Counted from the first letter of the stretch, positions 15,360 through 28,208 are shown. The stretch: 64,000 nt of DNA from Sapria himalayana (GCA_029783825.1 JAREIK010003011.1:121280-185279); one strand, 5' to 3'. Numbers and translations: made by a program. The notes: generated by a model from the letters alone, not told the origin.

Positions 15360-18300
15360 ATGTTTAATAGCTTATATTGGAACTTAAGAGGAGTGGCGAA
15401 CTCTCCTACTTTAAATAGACTAAGAAAATTAATTAAAATATATAAAATTAAGATAGTCATTCTAGCTGAACCAATGGTCAATAATGATCAGCTAGATAAA
15501 TATAGGAATGCTCTTGGTCTTGAAAAGGCCTTTTCAAACGTAAATGGTAAATTATGGATCTTGTGGAAAAGATCGATGGATATTGAAATTATAGCAGAAG
15601 CTGAGTAGATTATAAGCTTTAAATTAGGAAGCTTTCAAGACCCAATTATATATGTGGTGTATGCAAGCAATGCTAAGGAAGAAAGAAAAGCTCTATGGAA
15701 GGAGATGGAATAAATAGCAGCATTAAATTCTCTATGGATTATTGGAGGAGACTTCAATGTAATTAGAAATGCTAACGAAAAAAGGGGAGGAAGACCTCCT
15801 GACCAAATGGCATTAGCTCATTTTAATGAGGCAATTTCAAGAGCAAATCTAATGGAAGCAGGCTTCCTAGGCTCTAACTTTACATGGTGTAACAACTGGA
15901 AGAGGAGGAAAGTGATCTGGTCCAGGCTGGATCGAGTTCTACTTAATACTAAATGGATGGACAAGAATGGCTGGATAAAGGTCAGGCATCTCAACAAAAC
16001 ATGCTCGGATCATAACCCTTAGCTAATAACATTTGAAAATAGCGAAGGGAAACATAAAGGATTTATGTTTCAAAATATGTGGGGAATGCATAAAGGGTAT
16101 GATGGCATAGTAAAGGAATCATGGGAAAAACCTGTTTCAGGTAATCCTTTGCAAATTTTAGCGAAGAAATTATGTAATTTAAGGTAGGCATTAAGCAAAT
16201 GGAACAAGGAGGTTTTTGGAAATATCAATAAAAATATTCAGGAAATGGAACAGGAAGTGTCTACCCTAGAAATGGAGTTTGATCAAAAAGATGATAGCTC
16301 AAGTATCCAGCTGAGCAAGGCCAAAGCTAAATTAAGACTGAGAATGCATATGGAAGAAGTTTTTTGAAAGCAAAGGACGAGAATCACATGGTTAAAAGAT
16401 TGAGATAAAGATACAAAATTCTTTAATATAATGGCCAAAGTAAGAATACAAAAACAAAAAATAAAAGGGTTAAAAGCACCTAATGGTAAATTGCTAGATA
16501 AAAAAGAGGATATAAAAAATGAATTAGAAGAATATTTCAAAAATTTATTATGCAAGCCATTTACTCCGAGAAAAAACACATTAATTCAAAATATTGTGAG
16601 AAAAGTCTCAGAAAATGATAATAAAATTTTAGAAGAATTCCCAATAGAAGAAGAAGTCAAAGAGGCAGTTTTTAATGCAAATAAAGATTGCGCTGCAGGT
16701 CCTGATGGATGGAACAATGAGTTTTTTCAGCGCATCTGGAACATTATTAAAAAATAGCTAGTCACAGCCATTGTTTGAATTTTTGCAGGCGTAGAAATTA
16801 CAAAGGCATGGACTAATTCTTATATTGTTTTGGTCCCTAAGAAATCTAACATGCATACAGGAGAAGACTACAGGCCAATTAGTTTATGTAATTCAATCTA
16901 CAAGATATTAGCTAAGGTGATTCAGAGTAGACTCAGTAAGATCCTCCCATCTATAATATCGATAGAACAAATAGGTTTTGTTAAAGACAGATTGATGATG
17001 GAAAACATCAATCTAGCTTCAGAATTGATTAGAGAGATAGGAGCTAAGTCGAGAAGACGTAATATAATATTGAAACTAGATCTTTCTAAAGCATTTGATA
17101 GGGTGGAATGTGAAATATTATGTTATTTAATGAGAAAAATAGGTTTCTCGGAACTTTGGATAGATTTAATACATAGATGTATATCAGGCGTATGGGTTAA
17201 AATACTTATAAATGGGCAAGTAGGTAAAAGGGTGCGCTAATGTATCTTGAAAATATATCTCAAAAGATAAAAAATATCACCGGATTCATACATAAAAAGG
17301 GTGCGCTAATATATCTTGGGTTCCGTATATATGAGGGAAGGCTAAAGGGGGAATACCAAGTATTCATAGTGGAAAGATTAATGCGAAAGATCGCAAGTTG
17401 GAAAGAAAATATGCTAAGTATGGCAGGAAGAGTTACTCTAATCTCACATGCATTGCAGGGGTCACTAACACATACTCTAATGTCTTTACAGCCACTGAAA
17501 ACTATCATAAGAAAACTAGAAAGAGAAATATCAAACTTTCTATAGGGAAAAAATGGAAGCAAAAATAAGCTGCTTTGGAAAAAATGGGAAGACCTATGCT
17601 TTCCATTAAAGGAAGCTGGCTTGGGCTTCTCAAATCTTAAAGATATAGCAAAAGCTTGGGCCTGCAAGAACTGGTGGAGAATTAAAAATAATAAAAACAA
17701 TAGCCTCTGGGTGGCATATATAAAAGCTAGATACGGACTAGGTAGTAATGTCTTTAATAATACAAAAATAGCGTCAAAAAGCTGGAATTCAATTTACAAG
17801 CAGAGAAATATGGTGGAAAATCATTCCATATTAACTAAAAGTGGATGGAAATGGTCCTTAGATGCACAAAGAAAATTTACTTTAAAAAGTGTAAAAGAGC
17901 TGGTGAGAACTAAAAAAATTCCACAATTGATTTTTGAAGAAGCATGGAAAAAGGAACTTCCACAATAAATAAACATTTTTATGTGGAAATTTTTCTCAAA
18001 AGCCATCCCGATTGATGAGCACATTCAAAAGAAAGGTATAAGATTAGCATCTAGATATGAATGTTGTAATCAAGAAATAGAAAGCATGGATCATTTGTTT
18101 TCAACAGGGAAGATAGCTAAAATCATATGGAATAAACTAGAAATAGAAGTTGAGTTAGAAAAAGGCTCGGATGTATTGATAGAAAGAATAAAAAAATGGA
18201 AGGAAAGTAAAACAAAGAACAAGATCATTAAATGGCTAAGGATATACATCCCTCAGATTGCTGTATGGTGTCTCTGGAAAGCAAGAAATAAAAGCAGATT

Positions 18301-18985
18301 TGACGGCATTCCAATGAATGCAGTAAATATTCTAGAGGAAATTAAAAAAGAATGTGCATTTATCTCAGCCTGTAGCCCTATTAAGCTTGGAAGTGTAGGA
18401 ATAGATGAAAACAGGAAAGAAGCTTGGGGTCTAATTACAACGACAAAGAAAAGACCAGAAATTAAAATTATCAGATGGAAAAAGTCCCAACGTAATGGCC
18501 TAGTATTAAATACGGATGGGAGCTTTAAAAGGGATATGGAAGCTGCAGGTGGAGGGGGAGTAATAAGAAACGAGGAAGGCAAAGTGATAAGAGCATTCAC
18601 AATGAATGGTTTAGCCTTCTCTGCCTTGGATGCAGAGGTTATGGCTTTGCATAAAGGTTTACAAATATGTAAAGATAATAATTTTCAGAATATTCAAGTG
18701 CAGGTTGATTCGAGTTTATTAGTGGATTTGGTAATAGGAAAAATAGAACTATGGAAACTAGAAGAAGATATTGATAAAATTAAAACACTACTAATAGAAC
18801 TTAAAGGGGAAATTATACATATATTCAGATAAGTGAATGCTTTGGCAGATAAATTAGCAGAAGAGGGTACAAAGAGAGGTTTTCAAGAATTTGAAGGGAA
18901 AGATATCCCTGACAAATATAAAGGTTTAATAAGTTTAGATAAAATAGGTTTTTCATATATTAGAATTCAAAAAAACAAAAATTAA
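15360..18985 (+). pseudogene. LINE-1 ORF2 polyprotein: endonuclease, reverse transcriptase, RNase H (broken)
   Basis: The endonuclease N-terminus (YWNLRGVAN, then LAEPMV), GGDFN near 15745, RLDR, and SDHNP at 16005 with the catalytic Asp-His present are all visible. RT follows with AAGPDGW, DYRPISLCN, EQIGFVKDRL and motif A KLDLSKAFDRVE near 17080. The segment holding RT motifs B to D and the catalytic YxDD box is missing. After the deletion the frame shifts by one and continues through KGALIYLG, a zf-RVT-like CC...DHLF stretch (last Cys absent) and an RNase H domain (NTDGS, DAEVMAL, VQVDSS, NALADKLAE) with all four acidic positions kept. In-frame stops include 15606, 15711, 16020, 16185, 16366, 16755, 17543, 17966 and 18830. 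Apart from the deletion I see no frameshift, so decay was mainly by substitution. Confidence 0.92.
17226..17320 (+). other. RT-core deletion junction flanked by a repeated 22-bp word
   Basis: 'aaaagggtgcgctaatgtat' at 17226 recurs as 'aaaagggtgcgctaatatat' near 17297. The first copy follows directly after the codons for INGQVGK, where an intact relative (LINE-2) continues for about 330 bp with the SLRQGDPLSPLLF and YVDD motifs. The word encodes KGALMYL and belongs only at the second site. The junction therefore combines a deletion with a short templated insertion. Confidence 0.7.
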
Positions 18986-20453
18986 AACTTAGATCTAAAG
19001 GATAAAGAGGGGAAGAGAAGAACATATTTTTAAAATTTGATATTAAAAAAAAAGATTACTTGACTATTTTGCAGATATAAACTCTTTTACAGGAGGAGGT
19101 CATGAAACAAATGAAGAGCCACCCCGGTCCTGTGGGGAGGGCAATAAAAGATAGACCAAAAAAATTGTTAAGCTTGGGATCTTGGATATTTGTTTTGCTT
19201 GGTTGTGTTTTTTGGTTTTGTTTTCAGATGTAGGTTAAAGGCTTAAGGAGCAGGGAAGAAAGTAAAGGTAGACACTCTAATACTAATTGCATAGAATTAT
19301 AGTATCTTTGTTAATAATTTTGCAGGGAATTACATGAAGAAATTGTTATCCAGCTGCTGTAAGAGAGTTAGTTGGTATAAGGGTCTGTAAGGGTTTGTAA
19401 GGGTGTACGGTAGACACTCTTACAAACACATATAAGGGTCTGTAAATGTATGAGGATGTAAGTTGGTGGGACTGATGTAAATTAGTGTAAGGTAGACACT
19501 CTTACACAGAAGTGTCTATAGACACCTCCATGTAAGGTAGACAATCTTACAAAATGCTGGAACTTCTGTAAGGTTTTCCAGCTGCTGATCTGGAAAATGT
19601 CTGTTATATGAATCTGTTCTGGAACTTCTACAATCTCAAAAACTACTGTTCTGGAAAACTGAGCTGGTGATTTCCAGTCTACTTACATGTATGTGCTGGA
19701 AAAAGCTGGTAAAAGCTATTTTCCAGCTGGTTTTGGTCTGCTTACATGTATAACTGATATCTGTTATACATGTAAAATTGATATGAGAAAAAGTTCTTAC
19801 ATGTAGGTAGTATCTGTTATACATGTATAACTGGTGTTTTCCAGCTATTTTCTGGCTGGTATATGCAGACATATATCAACTTGAAAAAGCTGATAGGCCT
19901 CAGCTTTGTAAAACTGACAAAAATGAGCTTGGAAAAAGCTAATATCTGTTATGAGTATTTGGAGTATACAGAAGTGTCGGCAAGATTAATAAAAGTTATA
20001 AGTGTCTATAAATAAGTGTTAAGCAGTATATGTGTCTGTAAAAGTTGGTGTGTAAAATGTCAATTATAAGTGTATGTAATAAGTATCGAGGAGGACAGCG
20101 GGCTGGCAGAACTACCAAAAAAAAAGGCTGTATGGGTCACAAAACTACTAGGAAGAAATCTAAACAGAACAAGCATATGCAAGCACAAAAAGCTCAGAGA
20201 ATCAAATGGACTAGAAGATTAGCATAGCTAAATAAAAAGGAATGGTCGCTACTAAACCGGAAACACAAAGCATAAAGATTTAATGGCAGAAGTTTAATGG
20301 AAATAGAAATTTCAGCACTAAGAAACTTCATAAAGAGAAAGAAAAGTGTATTTTCATTTCACTTGATAGTTTTAATGTTACTTTAAATATTGTATGTTAA
20401 AGTTTATGAATGGATGTAAATGGAAAATGGGTAGAAATAGGCTTGTAAACAAT
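18986..20453 (+). other. LINE-1 3' untranslated region with internal repeats
   Basis: There is no credible coding. The word 'ggtagacactct' (or a 1-base variant) occurs at 19267, 19409, 19491 and 19536. The last three lie in 'tgtaag...cttaca' inverted pairs that can form stems of up to about 10 bp. 'gtgtctatagacac' near 19512 is a perfect 14-bp palindrome. From about 19570 to 19930 the words 'ctggaaaa', 'tccagctg' and 'ttacatgta' recur. A 60-codon frame at 20045-20227 (basic, KKK-rich) has no support as a gene. Confidence 0.7.
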
Positions 20454-20508
20454 GGTATTCCTCCGCCAAAAGAGAGGGTTATATAATTAATTAAACAAAC
20501 TTTAAAAA
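20454..20508 (+). other. Conserved LINE 3' tail hairpin (LINE-1)
   Basis: 'CCTCCGCCAAAAGAGAGG' (CCTC at 20460, GAGG at 20474) with a following 'gttat...aaacaaacttta' and a short A run matches the 3' end of LINE-2 almost exactly, although the two ORF2 sequences are much more diverged. The CCTC/GAGG arms can pair around a 10-base loop. Established knowledge: many plant LINEs need a 3'-end RNA structure for recognition by their own RT. I infer the same role here. Confidence 0.7.
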
Positions 20509-20605
20509 AACATATAGTTAAATAGAAAAATTTATTAATAGATAGATAGATAGACATATATATAGTTAGTTAGATAGATAGATAGATATATAGATAGATA
20601 GATAT

Positions 20606-20678
<73 letters not shown>

Positions 20679-20834
20679 GAAAGTTAGAGATATTAACATA
20701 TAGATAGCTAGATAGATAGATAGACTGTTAAAAAAATAGACAAATAAATAGATTTATAGAATGGAAAATAAATATATATATAGATAGACAAAAAAGTAGA
20801 TTGGAGGGTAAGCAGATAAAGATATAGATAGTTT

Positions 20835-20888
<54 letters not shown>

Positions 20889-22545
20889 GATAGATAGATT
20901 GAAAGATAGTCAGATAGATAGGTAGTTAATCATATAGACAGGTATACAAATAGATAAATGGGAAGATAGACAGATAAACAAATATACTGATAGAGAGATA
21001 GATTGATAGATGAATAGATAAATAAATAAATAGATAGTAAGATATAAATTTAGATAGATAGATAGATAGAAAAATAGATATATAAATTGACAGATAGATA
21101 GAATTCCAAATATTCAAATAGACAGATCACTAGATATAGACTTAGAGAAATAGATAGATAGAGATTGTTAAATAGATAGATAGAAAGAAAAATTGCCTGA
21201 AAAAAAGACTGATAAAAAGGTAGATAGATAGTTACACAAATAGATATATAGAAAGATAAGAGAGATAAATATATAGGCCGGTAAATAGATAGGTAGAAAG
21301 ACAAATATATAGATTCATGGATAGATAGATAGTCTGATAGATAAATTGATAGATAGCTAGATAGTTAGATAGATAGATATATATATTCATAGAAAGTTAA
21401 ATATAATGACTTATATACTACTAGTCTGATTAATAGTTAAATAGGTAGAGAGTTAGATAGTTATACAAATCAATATATTAGATAGATAGATAAATAGCTA
21501 TACCGATTGGCAAATAGATAGATAGGTTGATGGATAGATAGACAAATATAATTATAGACATATAGATAGAGAAATAGATAAATAGATAGATAGATAGATA
21601 AATAGAATAATAGAAAGAAAATTAGATAGATAGAAAGATAGATAGATAGACAAATAGAAAAATAAAGTTAGTTATATAAAAAATAGGTTGATAGGGAGAT
21701 GGATATAAATGCAGATATACATATAGACAAATAGTAATATATATAGATAGATAGATTGATCGATCGATCGATAACCAAAAAGATTGATATATAGATAGAT
21801 AGATAGATAGATAGATAGCCAGATAGATAGATAGATCGACAGACATACAGATAAAATGATAGATAGGAAGATAGATATAATGATAGTTAAATAGATAGAC
21901 TAATAGAGTGATAGTTTGATTAATAGCTAAATTGTTAGATAGTTAGTAAAATAGATATATAGACAAATAGATAGATAGACATATAGACAAATATGCAAAT
22001 AGATAGAGATATAAGTAGACAAATAGATAGGTAGATAGATAGACAAATAGATAGATATGTACATAAAAAGATATATATTTTAACTAAAAGACTGATGACT
22101 GAAACAAAATTAGATAGTTAGAAAGATATACAGATAGAAATATATATAGTTATACAATTACAAAGATATAAAAATAGGTAATTAGAGATTCAAACAAATA
22201 GAAAAATAGATAAATAGACAAATAGAAAAATAGATAGATAGATATATAGATAGACATGAAGATAGATCGATAGTTAAATAGATAAAGAATTAGACAAATA
22301 GAGAGAGAAATATATAGATAGATAGATAGATAGATAGATAGACAAATAGATAGATAGATTGATAGACATACAGACAGACAAACAGATAGATAGATAAAAA
22401 GATATATAGGTAACTAGACAAATAGAAAAATAGATTTTTATATAGATATATAGATATGTAGATATATAGGCTGATAGAAAGATAGACAAATAGTTAGATA
22501 AATAGATTTATAGATATACTATTAGGTAGATAGACAAATAGATAT
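20509..22545 (+). repeat. GATA/GACA array, block 2
   Basis: This continues the block 1 array with the same polarity after LINE-1. It begins with the right-hand candidate target-site copy (20509-20523) and ends at the left terminus of a CACTA-like element. It contains (TA)n runs at about 20610-20674 and 20839-20883. No gene is seen. Confidence 0.92.
20610..20674. repeat. (TA)n tract, about 64 bp
   Basis: This is an uninterrupted AT dinucleotide run, probably expanded from TATA variants of the array. Confidence 0.95.
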
Positions 22546-22840
22546 CATTACAAAATAATTTCAAATAATTTAAAAAGATTTCCTAGCTAAATATGATTTT
22601 TCTATTGCTAAAATAGAATACCAATGGATTAATGACCAAAGTTTTCCAAAACTAATGTGCTCATCGCAAAAAATTAATGTTCGAAAAATTCTCTATCAAA
22701 AAATTTTTAACGACGTAAAATTCCTTAGCTAAATTTATTTTTTCCCTTGCTAATTTTGATCATATTTTAGATTTCCGAAAAGTCCCTAGTTAAATTAGCG
22801 AGGGAAAAATTTTTAGCTATCTTCATTCTAAAATTATTTT
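22546..22840 (+). repeat. CACTA-A left terminal and subterminal region
   Basis: It starts CATTACAAAATAAT, followed by copies of 'cctagctaaat', 'ttgctaa' and 'ttagcgaggga'. It aligns to the reverse complement of 35220-35520. Confidence 0.6.
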
Positions 22841-25734
22841 TACTATTTTATTTTTTTACAAAAAAATTGATTACATATTTTTAAGTTTTTATATTAAATT
22901 AAATAAAAACATAAACTTTAAACCATAATTTGTAATTAACAAAAAATAAAAGTAGTTAATAAATTTTTCTGATACTATATATTATATTGTTAAAACAAAA
23001 ACATAAAAATTCTATTACATCTTCTTCATCAATACATATAACGACATTGCAAAAAGTATAATCTGCTCATGAAATTGATGTTCCTTTCATTCCCCCAGCT
23101 CCTTTGGTCACCAGTAAAGGAATCATAGCCATATTTCTGTATCACAGCTTCCTACGATAAAAAACAACAAAAAATAATGACCCACCTCAAGTCTCGACCT
23201 TGTTAATTTATTGATGAAGAATAAAAATGATCCACCTCAGCACGAACATGAGCCATAGTATTGAACATGAATGCTTCGAAAAATGAATAGCCCAAATTGG
23301 AGTGATCATCAACTTCTGCCAGTAGAATCCTTACTTTAATTATTGTTTTTTAAGAAAAAAATGCAAAACAAAACTATTATTTTCAACATTAATCAGAAGC
23401 ACATGCAAAGCATGCCTAAAAAGCAAGAGGACGTGCTCATATATTTTAAAATTATTAGATATGATAATTTTAATAAGAACTAGACATTTTCTAGATCATC
23501 AAACCTCTGAACATAGCTTTCTACCATCATCTCAACAAATCAAACCTAAGAATGGATATAGTGAGACCAATGTGATGTGAAAATCCTAAGTAAATAAGAT
23601 TCTGGATCAGGTTAGGTCGTTAAAAGTAACCCTACATTTTTATTGGTGTCCATTATATATAACTACATCTACATGTATAACTACATGCTTCGTAAACTTA
23701 ATATCCATTCATATCATTCATCTAATTCATACATTTTTTTTGGATATTGTGTAAATCTTTATCATTTTCCCATTTATTTTAAAAAATTAAATTTAATTTT
23801 TTCTAACTTTAATGTATTTTTATTGTATTTTTATATGTTTGTATTAATCATTATGCTTTAATATGTTTAAGGTTTGTATTTTTGGTTCATTTAATATCAT
23901 TTAACTAAATTTAATTTCGAATAAAATGTTCATTTGTTAAAATTCATGTTGTAAATTTTAAAACAAATAATAATATGTATGTGTAATAAATATTATAAAA
24001 AGTTTTTAAATTATATATGTGATGTAGTTTCAATTTACAAAGATAAAACTTTAAAAATAAAATTATTTACAAAATAAAATTTTCACCTCATAATATGCAA
24101 TATGTTATATTTATTATAAATAAATAATGATTGAAATGTATCTATTAATTACAAAAAAAAACATTGTCAAGTATTCAATTTGAAAAAAAAATTTAAAAAT
24201 AATTATTTTAAAAAATAAATTCATATATTAATATGGTCATTTATATATTTTGAATAAAATAAAAAAAATTATTAGTTAAGAAAAATTTACTCATATATTT
24301 ATATGGTAATATGTTTTGTTTGAACATAATTAAAGAAATAATTGATTTTTTACAAAATATTAAAAGCATGTATTTATATGCACTATATTATATTTATTTG
24401 AATATTAAAGTTTCTAAAAATTTATTAATAACAATAAATAATAGGTAAAAATGTATCATAGACATTAATATTTTAATAAAAAAATGATATAGAAAGACAA
24501 AAACAATATTATCTATTTATGAACTATATTTTCATTTTTAACATAATTGTAAAAACAAAATAATTTACAAATTTGTCAACTTCATTTATTTATATGAGTA
24601 TAATGATAGTTATTTTAATATAAATATTAAAAAACAACTATTTGAATAAAATAGAAGCTCATATATATAATTCATTATTTCATTTTACACATTAATATGC
24701 TTCACACACACACATACACACATGCATACACACACACATGCATACACACACACATGCATACACACACACACACACACACACACAAATATTTTTTTTAAAT
24801 ATGAATAATTTACAATATTTTATAAATTGTGTACAATATATAATATTTTATTGTAATTAAATTTTCAAAATCAAAAAATTTTAAATACATTAAACACACA
24901 CACACACATATATAATAGTTTCATGTGTAACTTAAAAATACATAATGTATAGCGGTATATGTGTATGTTTGTGTGGGTGTACAATAGTATATGCATGCGT
25001 ACAAATATATACACACTACTTTGAAAATGTAGATACATGTGTGAATATATACAAATGAACAAAAATATGTATGCTGATATATAATGTATAGTAATGTATA
25101 TGGATGTATAAATGTGTGTGTGTGTAGGGCAGTGTATATGCACATATACATTTATGCATATATATGTAAATATCAACATTAATTTTGCGAAAAAAAATAA
25201 TTGAGCACATAAATATTAATATGTTTGACAAATTCGTGATAGCATGAGCAAAAAGTGACATTATTGCAAGATATTACTAATCTCCCATCTATAATACTTT
25301 GCCTCAAATTTTGATCAGAATACTACTTGCAATGATAAAGTTTATTCAATACTACATACCATGGAGTTACATTTTAATTCAATATTATAATTTGTTCAAA
25401 TAAAAAAATCTATCTAATATCTTCTTCAACAACTCTTCTATCTTCTTTTTCTAGTCTTGATAAGCTATTTTAAATTTTGATTATATGTACATTTCTTATC
25501 TAATATTTCTAGTTCAGACTATTGTAATAGAAAAATTCATCATATCAATCTAGGCGTAACATCTTTCTTTTCTATGAGATATTTGATTATAGAATATTTA
25601 GTATATACTATGACTTTGGTTCCCACTAAATATGATATTAACTTGCCAAACGAAAAGATTGTTGATACAAGTTCTTTCTCTATAGTGTTGTAATTCAAGT
25701 GGGCATTTGAAAGCGTGTTGTTACCATAGTATAT
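22841..25734. other. AT-rich non-coding interior of CACTA-A
   Basis: It is strongly A+T-rich with many homopolymer runs. I find no coding region or RNA gene. It contains a (CA)n/(CATGCATA) microsatellite (24703-24784) and a short (CA)n near 24895. Confidence 0.6.
24703..24784 (+). repeat. (CA)n microsatellite with CATGCATA interruptions
   Basis: Runs of 'cacaca' are interrupted three times by 'catgcatacac'. The interruptions are evenly spaced, indicating local duplication. Confidence 0.95.
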
Positions 25735-26259
25735 GATAACTATTTATAAATATTTGTATAACTATACAAAACTCTTCATAATTATATTTAACTATATTTA
25801 TAACTATGTAAACTATTTTTATAACTATATTAATAACTATATATAACTATTTTTTTAACTATATAATATTATATAACTATAAGTGTAATTTTATATAACT
25901 ATATTTTTAACAAAATATATCATATGTTTAATAATTTATAACTATATATATTTGTATTTTACTAAATGTATAACTATAAAAATGTTATATATAACTATAT
26001 CTTTAACTACATACATATTTATAATTATATATGTATTACTATATATAAATATTTGCATAACTATGTAATATTCTATATAATTAAATATAAATATATTTGT
26101 ATCTATGTATACATGTATGTATTCATATAATTAAATCTATATATTTATTTATACCTTTGTATATATTTATGTATAACTACTTTTATCTACTTGTATGAAT
26201 ATATCTATATATAATTATTTGTTTTACTATATAACTCTATTTTTAATTATATATACTAT

Positions 26260-27196
26260 AGGAATAAGAACATATAGAGTTTGACCTCACTCTCTGGTGA
26301 CTATCTCTTGAGGTATATTGATTTTGTTTTTTTCTCTGATTATATCTCTTTACTTCCATATGACAAATGGATTGAGATTTTGTGGAAGAAATGGGGTTGA
26401 TGTTCACAAAGCTATCAAGTAGGATATTTGCCAACAAGGAGATGCGGATTTTGATGCTAGATCTTGATGCTGGTGGTAAGACAACCATTTGGTATAAGTT
26501 GAAGCTTGATGAAATTGTCACCACAATTCCTACCATTGTCTTCAAATTAGAGACTATTGAATGCAAAAACATCAGTTTCACAGTGTGGGATGTTGGGGGT
26601 CAAGACAAGATTCGCCTTTTTTGGAGGGATTACTTCTAAAATACCCAATGTTTCATATTTGTGGTGGACGGCAATGACAGAAATTATTTTTTTGAAGCCA
26701 AAGATGAGTTGCATAGGTTGCCAAACGAGGAAAAGCTTCGGGATGTAGTTTTGCTGGTGTTTGCCAATAAGCAAGATCTTTTCAATGCTATGAATGCAGC
26801 TGAAATTAGTGACAATCTAGGACTTCACTCTATTTTCCAATGCCATTCATACATTTAGAGCTCTTGTGCTACCTCTGTCGATGGCCTCTATGAGGGTCTT
26901 GATTGGCTTTCCAATTACATTGTCAGCAAGTCATAAATAATTTTAGCAGGATGAGAAAAACTTTTTTGACATATCTAGATATGGATCTAATCTTTGCCTA
27001 CTTTGTTCGGAGTTTTGATCTGTTATGTGGATGATATCATCTATTTCTAGGGGGATTCAAATTATATTTATATTTATATATTGCATTCCTGAAATACAAG
27101 ACCTCATTTACTTTGCTCTAATCTATTGTATGCCGAGGTTGTTTGTTTTCTATTTTGTCTTTTTTCCATTGGATCCAAAAGGTATAAGAACATATA
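26260..27196 (+). mobile_element. Retrocopy insertion of an ARF1 mRNA with target-site duplication
   Basis: The 17 bases at 26260-26276 ('aggaataagaacatata') and at 27180-27196 ('aggtataagaacatata') differ at one position and flank the copy exactly. Both belong to the AT satellite, which resumes on either side. The inserted 903 bp holds a 5' leader, the intronless ARF1 frame and about 240 bp of 3' UTR ending in 'ccaaaa'. Intron loss plus a 17-bp duplication is the signature of LINE-mediated retrocopying. The long poly-A tail is gone or was never present. Confidence 0.8.
26391..26936 (+). pseudogene. ADP-ribosylation factor 1 (ARF1) processed pseudogene
   Basis: ARF1 is a small GTPase that recruits COPI coat and other effectors at the Golgi. 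From ATG 26391 the frame runs 181 codons to TAA 26934, exactly the length of plant ARF1, with no indels and no introns. The N-terminus is MGL (myristoylation Gly2 present). The P-loop region is DLDAGGKT where ARF1 has Gly at residue 24, so that Gly is now Asp. Switch II WDVGGQ, NKQD and CATS are intact; switch I reads TIPTIVF (Gly50 to Val). Two in-frame stops (26637 TAA, codon 83; 26856 TAG, codon 156) both replace Gln, each a C-to-T change. It cannot give a full GTPase. Mild divergence suggests a moderately young copy. Confidence 0.93.
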
Positions 27197-27683
27197 ACTA
27201 TAAATAATTGTCTTTGACTAAATGTATAACTATAAAATATTATACATAACTAAAATTAAAAAATATAATTAACAACATATATTTAATATACATTTTTATA
27301 TTTTAGTATATAAAATTGTATTTTACTATATCTATACCTATAGATAACTATATGTATACATATATAAAATTCAATGAAAAAATATATATACCTCCATGTA
27401 TAAATATAAGTATAACTATATGTGTAACTATAAGTATAACCACATATGACTATATTTATAATTACATGTGTAACAACATACAACATTATTTTAACTATAT
27501 GTGTATACCTATATATAAATATTTGTATAACTATATATAAATATTTGTATAGCTATATATAAATATTTGTATAACTATATAACACTCTATAATTAAATAT
27601 AACTATATTAGTAACTATGTATACATATATGTAAATTTATATATTTTTTTATAACTTTATATATTTATGTATAACTATATGTA

Positions 27684-27721
<38 letters not shown>

Positions 27722-28208
27722 TATATGTTTAACTATAAAAAAATATTTACAACTATATTTACTATATGTATAATAACATATAACTATAAATAATTATATC
27801 TTATTAAATGTATAACTTTAAAAGCTTTATACATAACTTAATTTAAATATATAATTTACAACTTATATATAATATACATTTGTATATATATACCTATATC
27901 TATACCTATACATAACTATATGTATAATTATATAAAATTATAATAATATATATATATACCTACATATATAAATATAAATATAACTATATGTGTAACCACA
28001 TGTAACTATATTTATATTTATATGTATAACAACATACAACATTATGTTTAACTATATCCGTATAAATATATATAAATATTTGTATAACTATATAACACTC
28101 TATATAATAAAATATAACTATATTTGTAACTATGTATACATATATGTAAATCTATATATTTGTTTATTACATTGTATACATTTATGTATAATTACTTATA
28201 ATTACTTG

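Larger units (their letters stand above)
14743..20508 (+). mobile_element. LINE-1: L1-type non-LTR retrotransposon with RNase H, decayed
   Basis: Order: remnant of ORF1, ORF2 (endonuclease, reverse transcriptase, zinc-binding-like segment, RNase H), a 1.5-kb 3' UTR, then a short A run. It lies wholly inside the GATA array with a candidate 15-bp target-site duplication. ORF1 and ORF2 have base composition unlike the array. The copy is dead: ORF2 has many in-frame stops and an internal deletion removing the RT active site. The ORF1 frame is open to within about 10 codons of the 5' junction with one stop, consistent with the 5' truncation usual for LINEs. It was probably mobilised by target-primed reverse transcription. 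Confidence 0.9.

Noticed and set aside
16283..18600. Minus-strand frames within LINE-1 (and likewise 49452-52097 in LINE-2)
   Set aside because: They are shadows of ORF2, which has recognisable endonuclease, RT and RNase H motifs on the + strand.
20045..20227. 60-residue basic frame in the LINE-1 3' UTR (KKKGCMGHKTTRKKSKQNK)
   Set aside because: It is short, has no homologue in LINE-2, and the Lys-rich content comes from an A9 run. Random occurrence is more likely.
24871..25261. Minus-strand frames with HTHIY-type content; also Tyr-Ile frames at 28897-29216 and 33628-34459
   Set aside because: They derive from (CA)n, (TA)n and palindromic microsatellites. The composition is low-complexity and the frames overlap one another.
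26382..26639. ARF frame start nine bases upstream (GTG GAA GAA)
   Set aside because: The ATG at 26391 begins MGL, the conserved myristoylated N-terminus, and gives exactly 181 codons. The upstream codons are leader.
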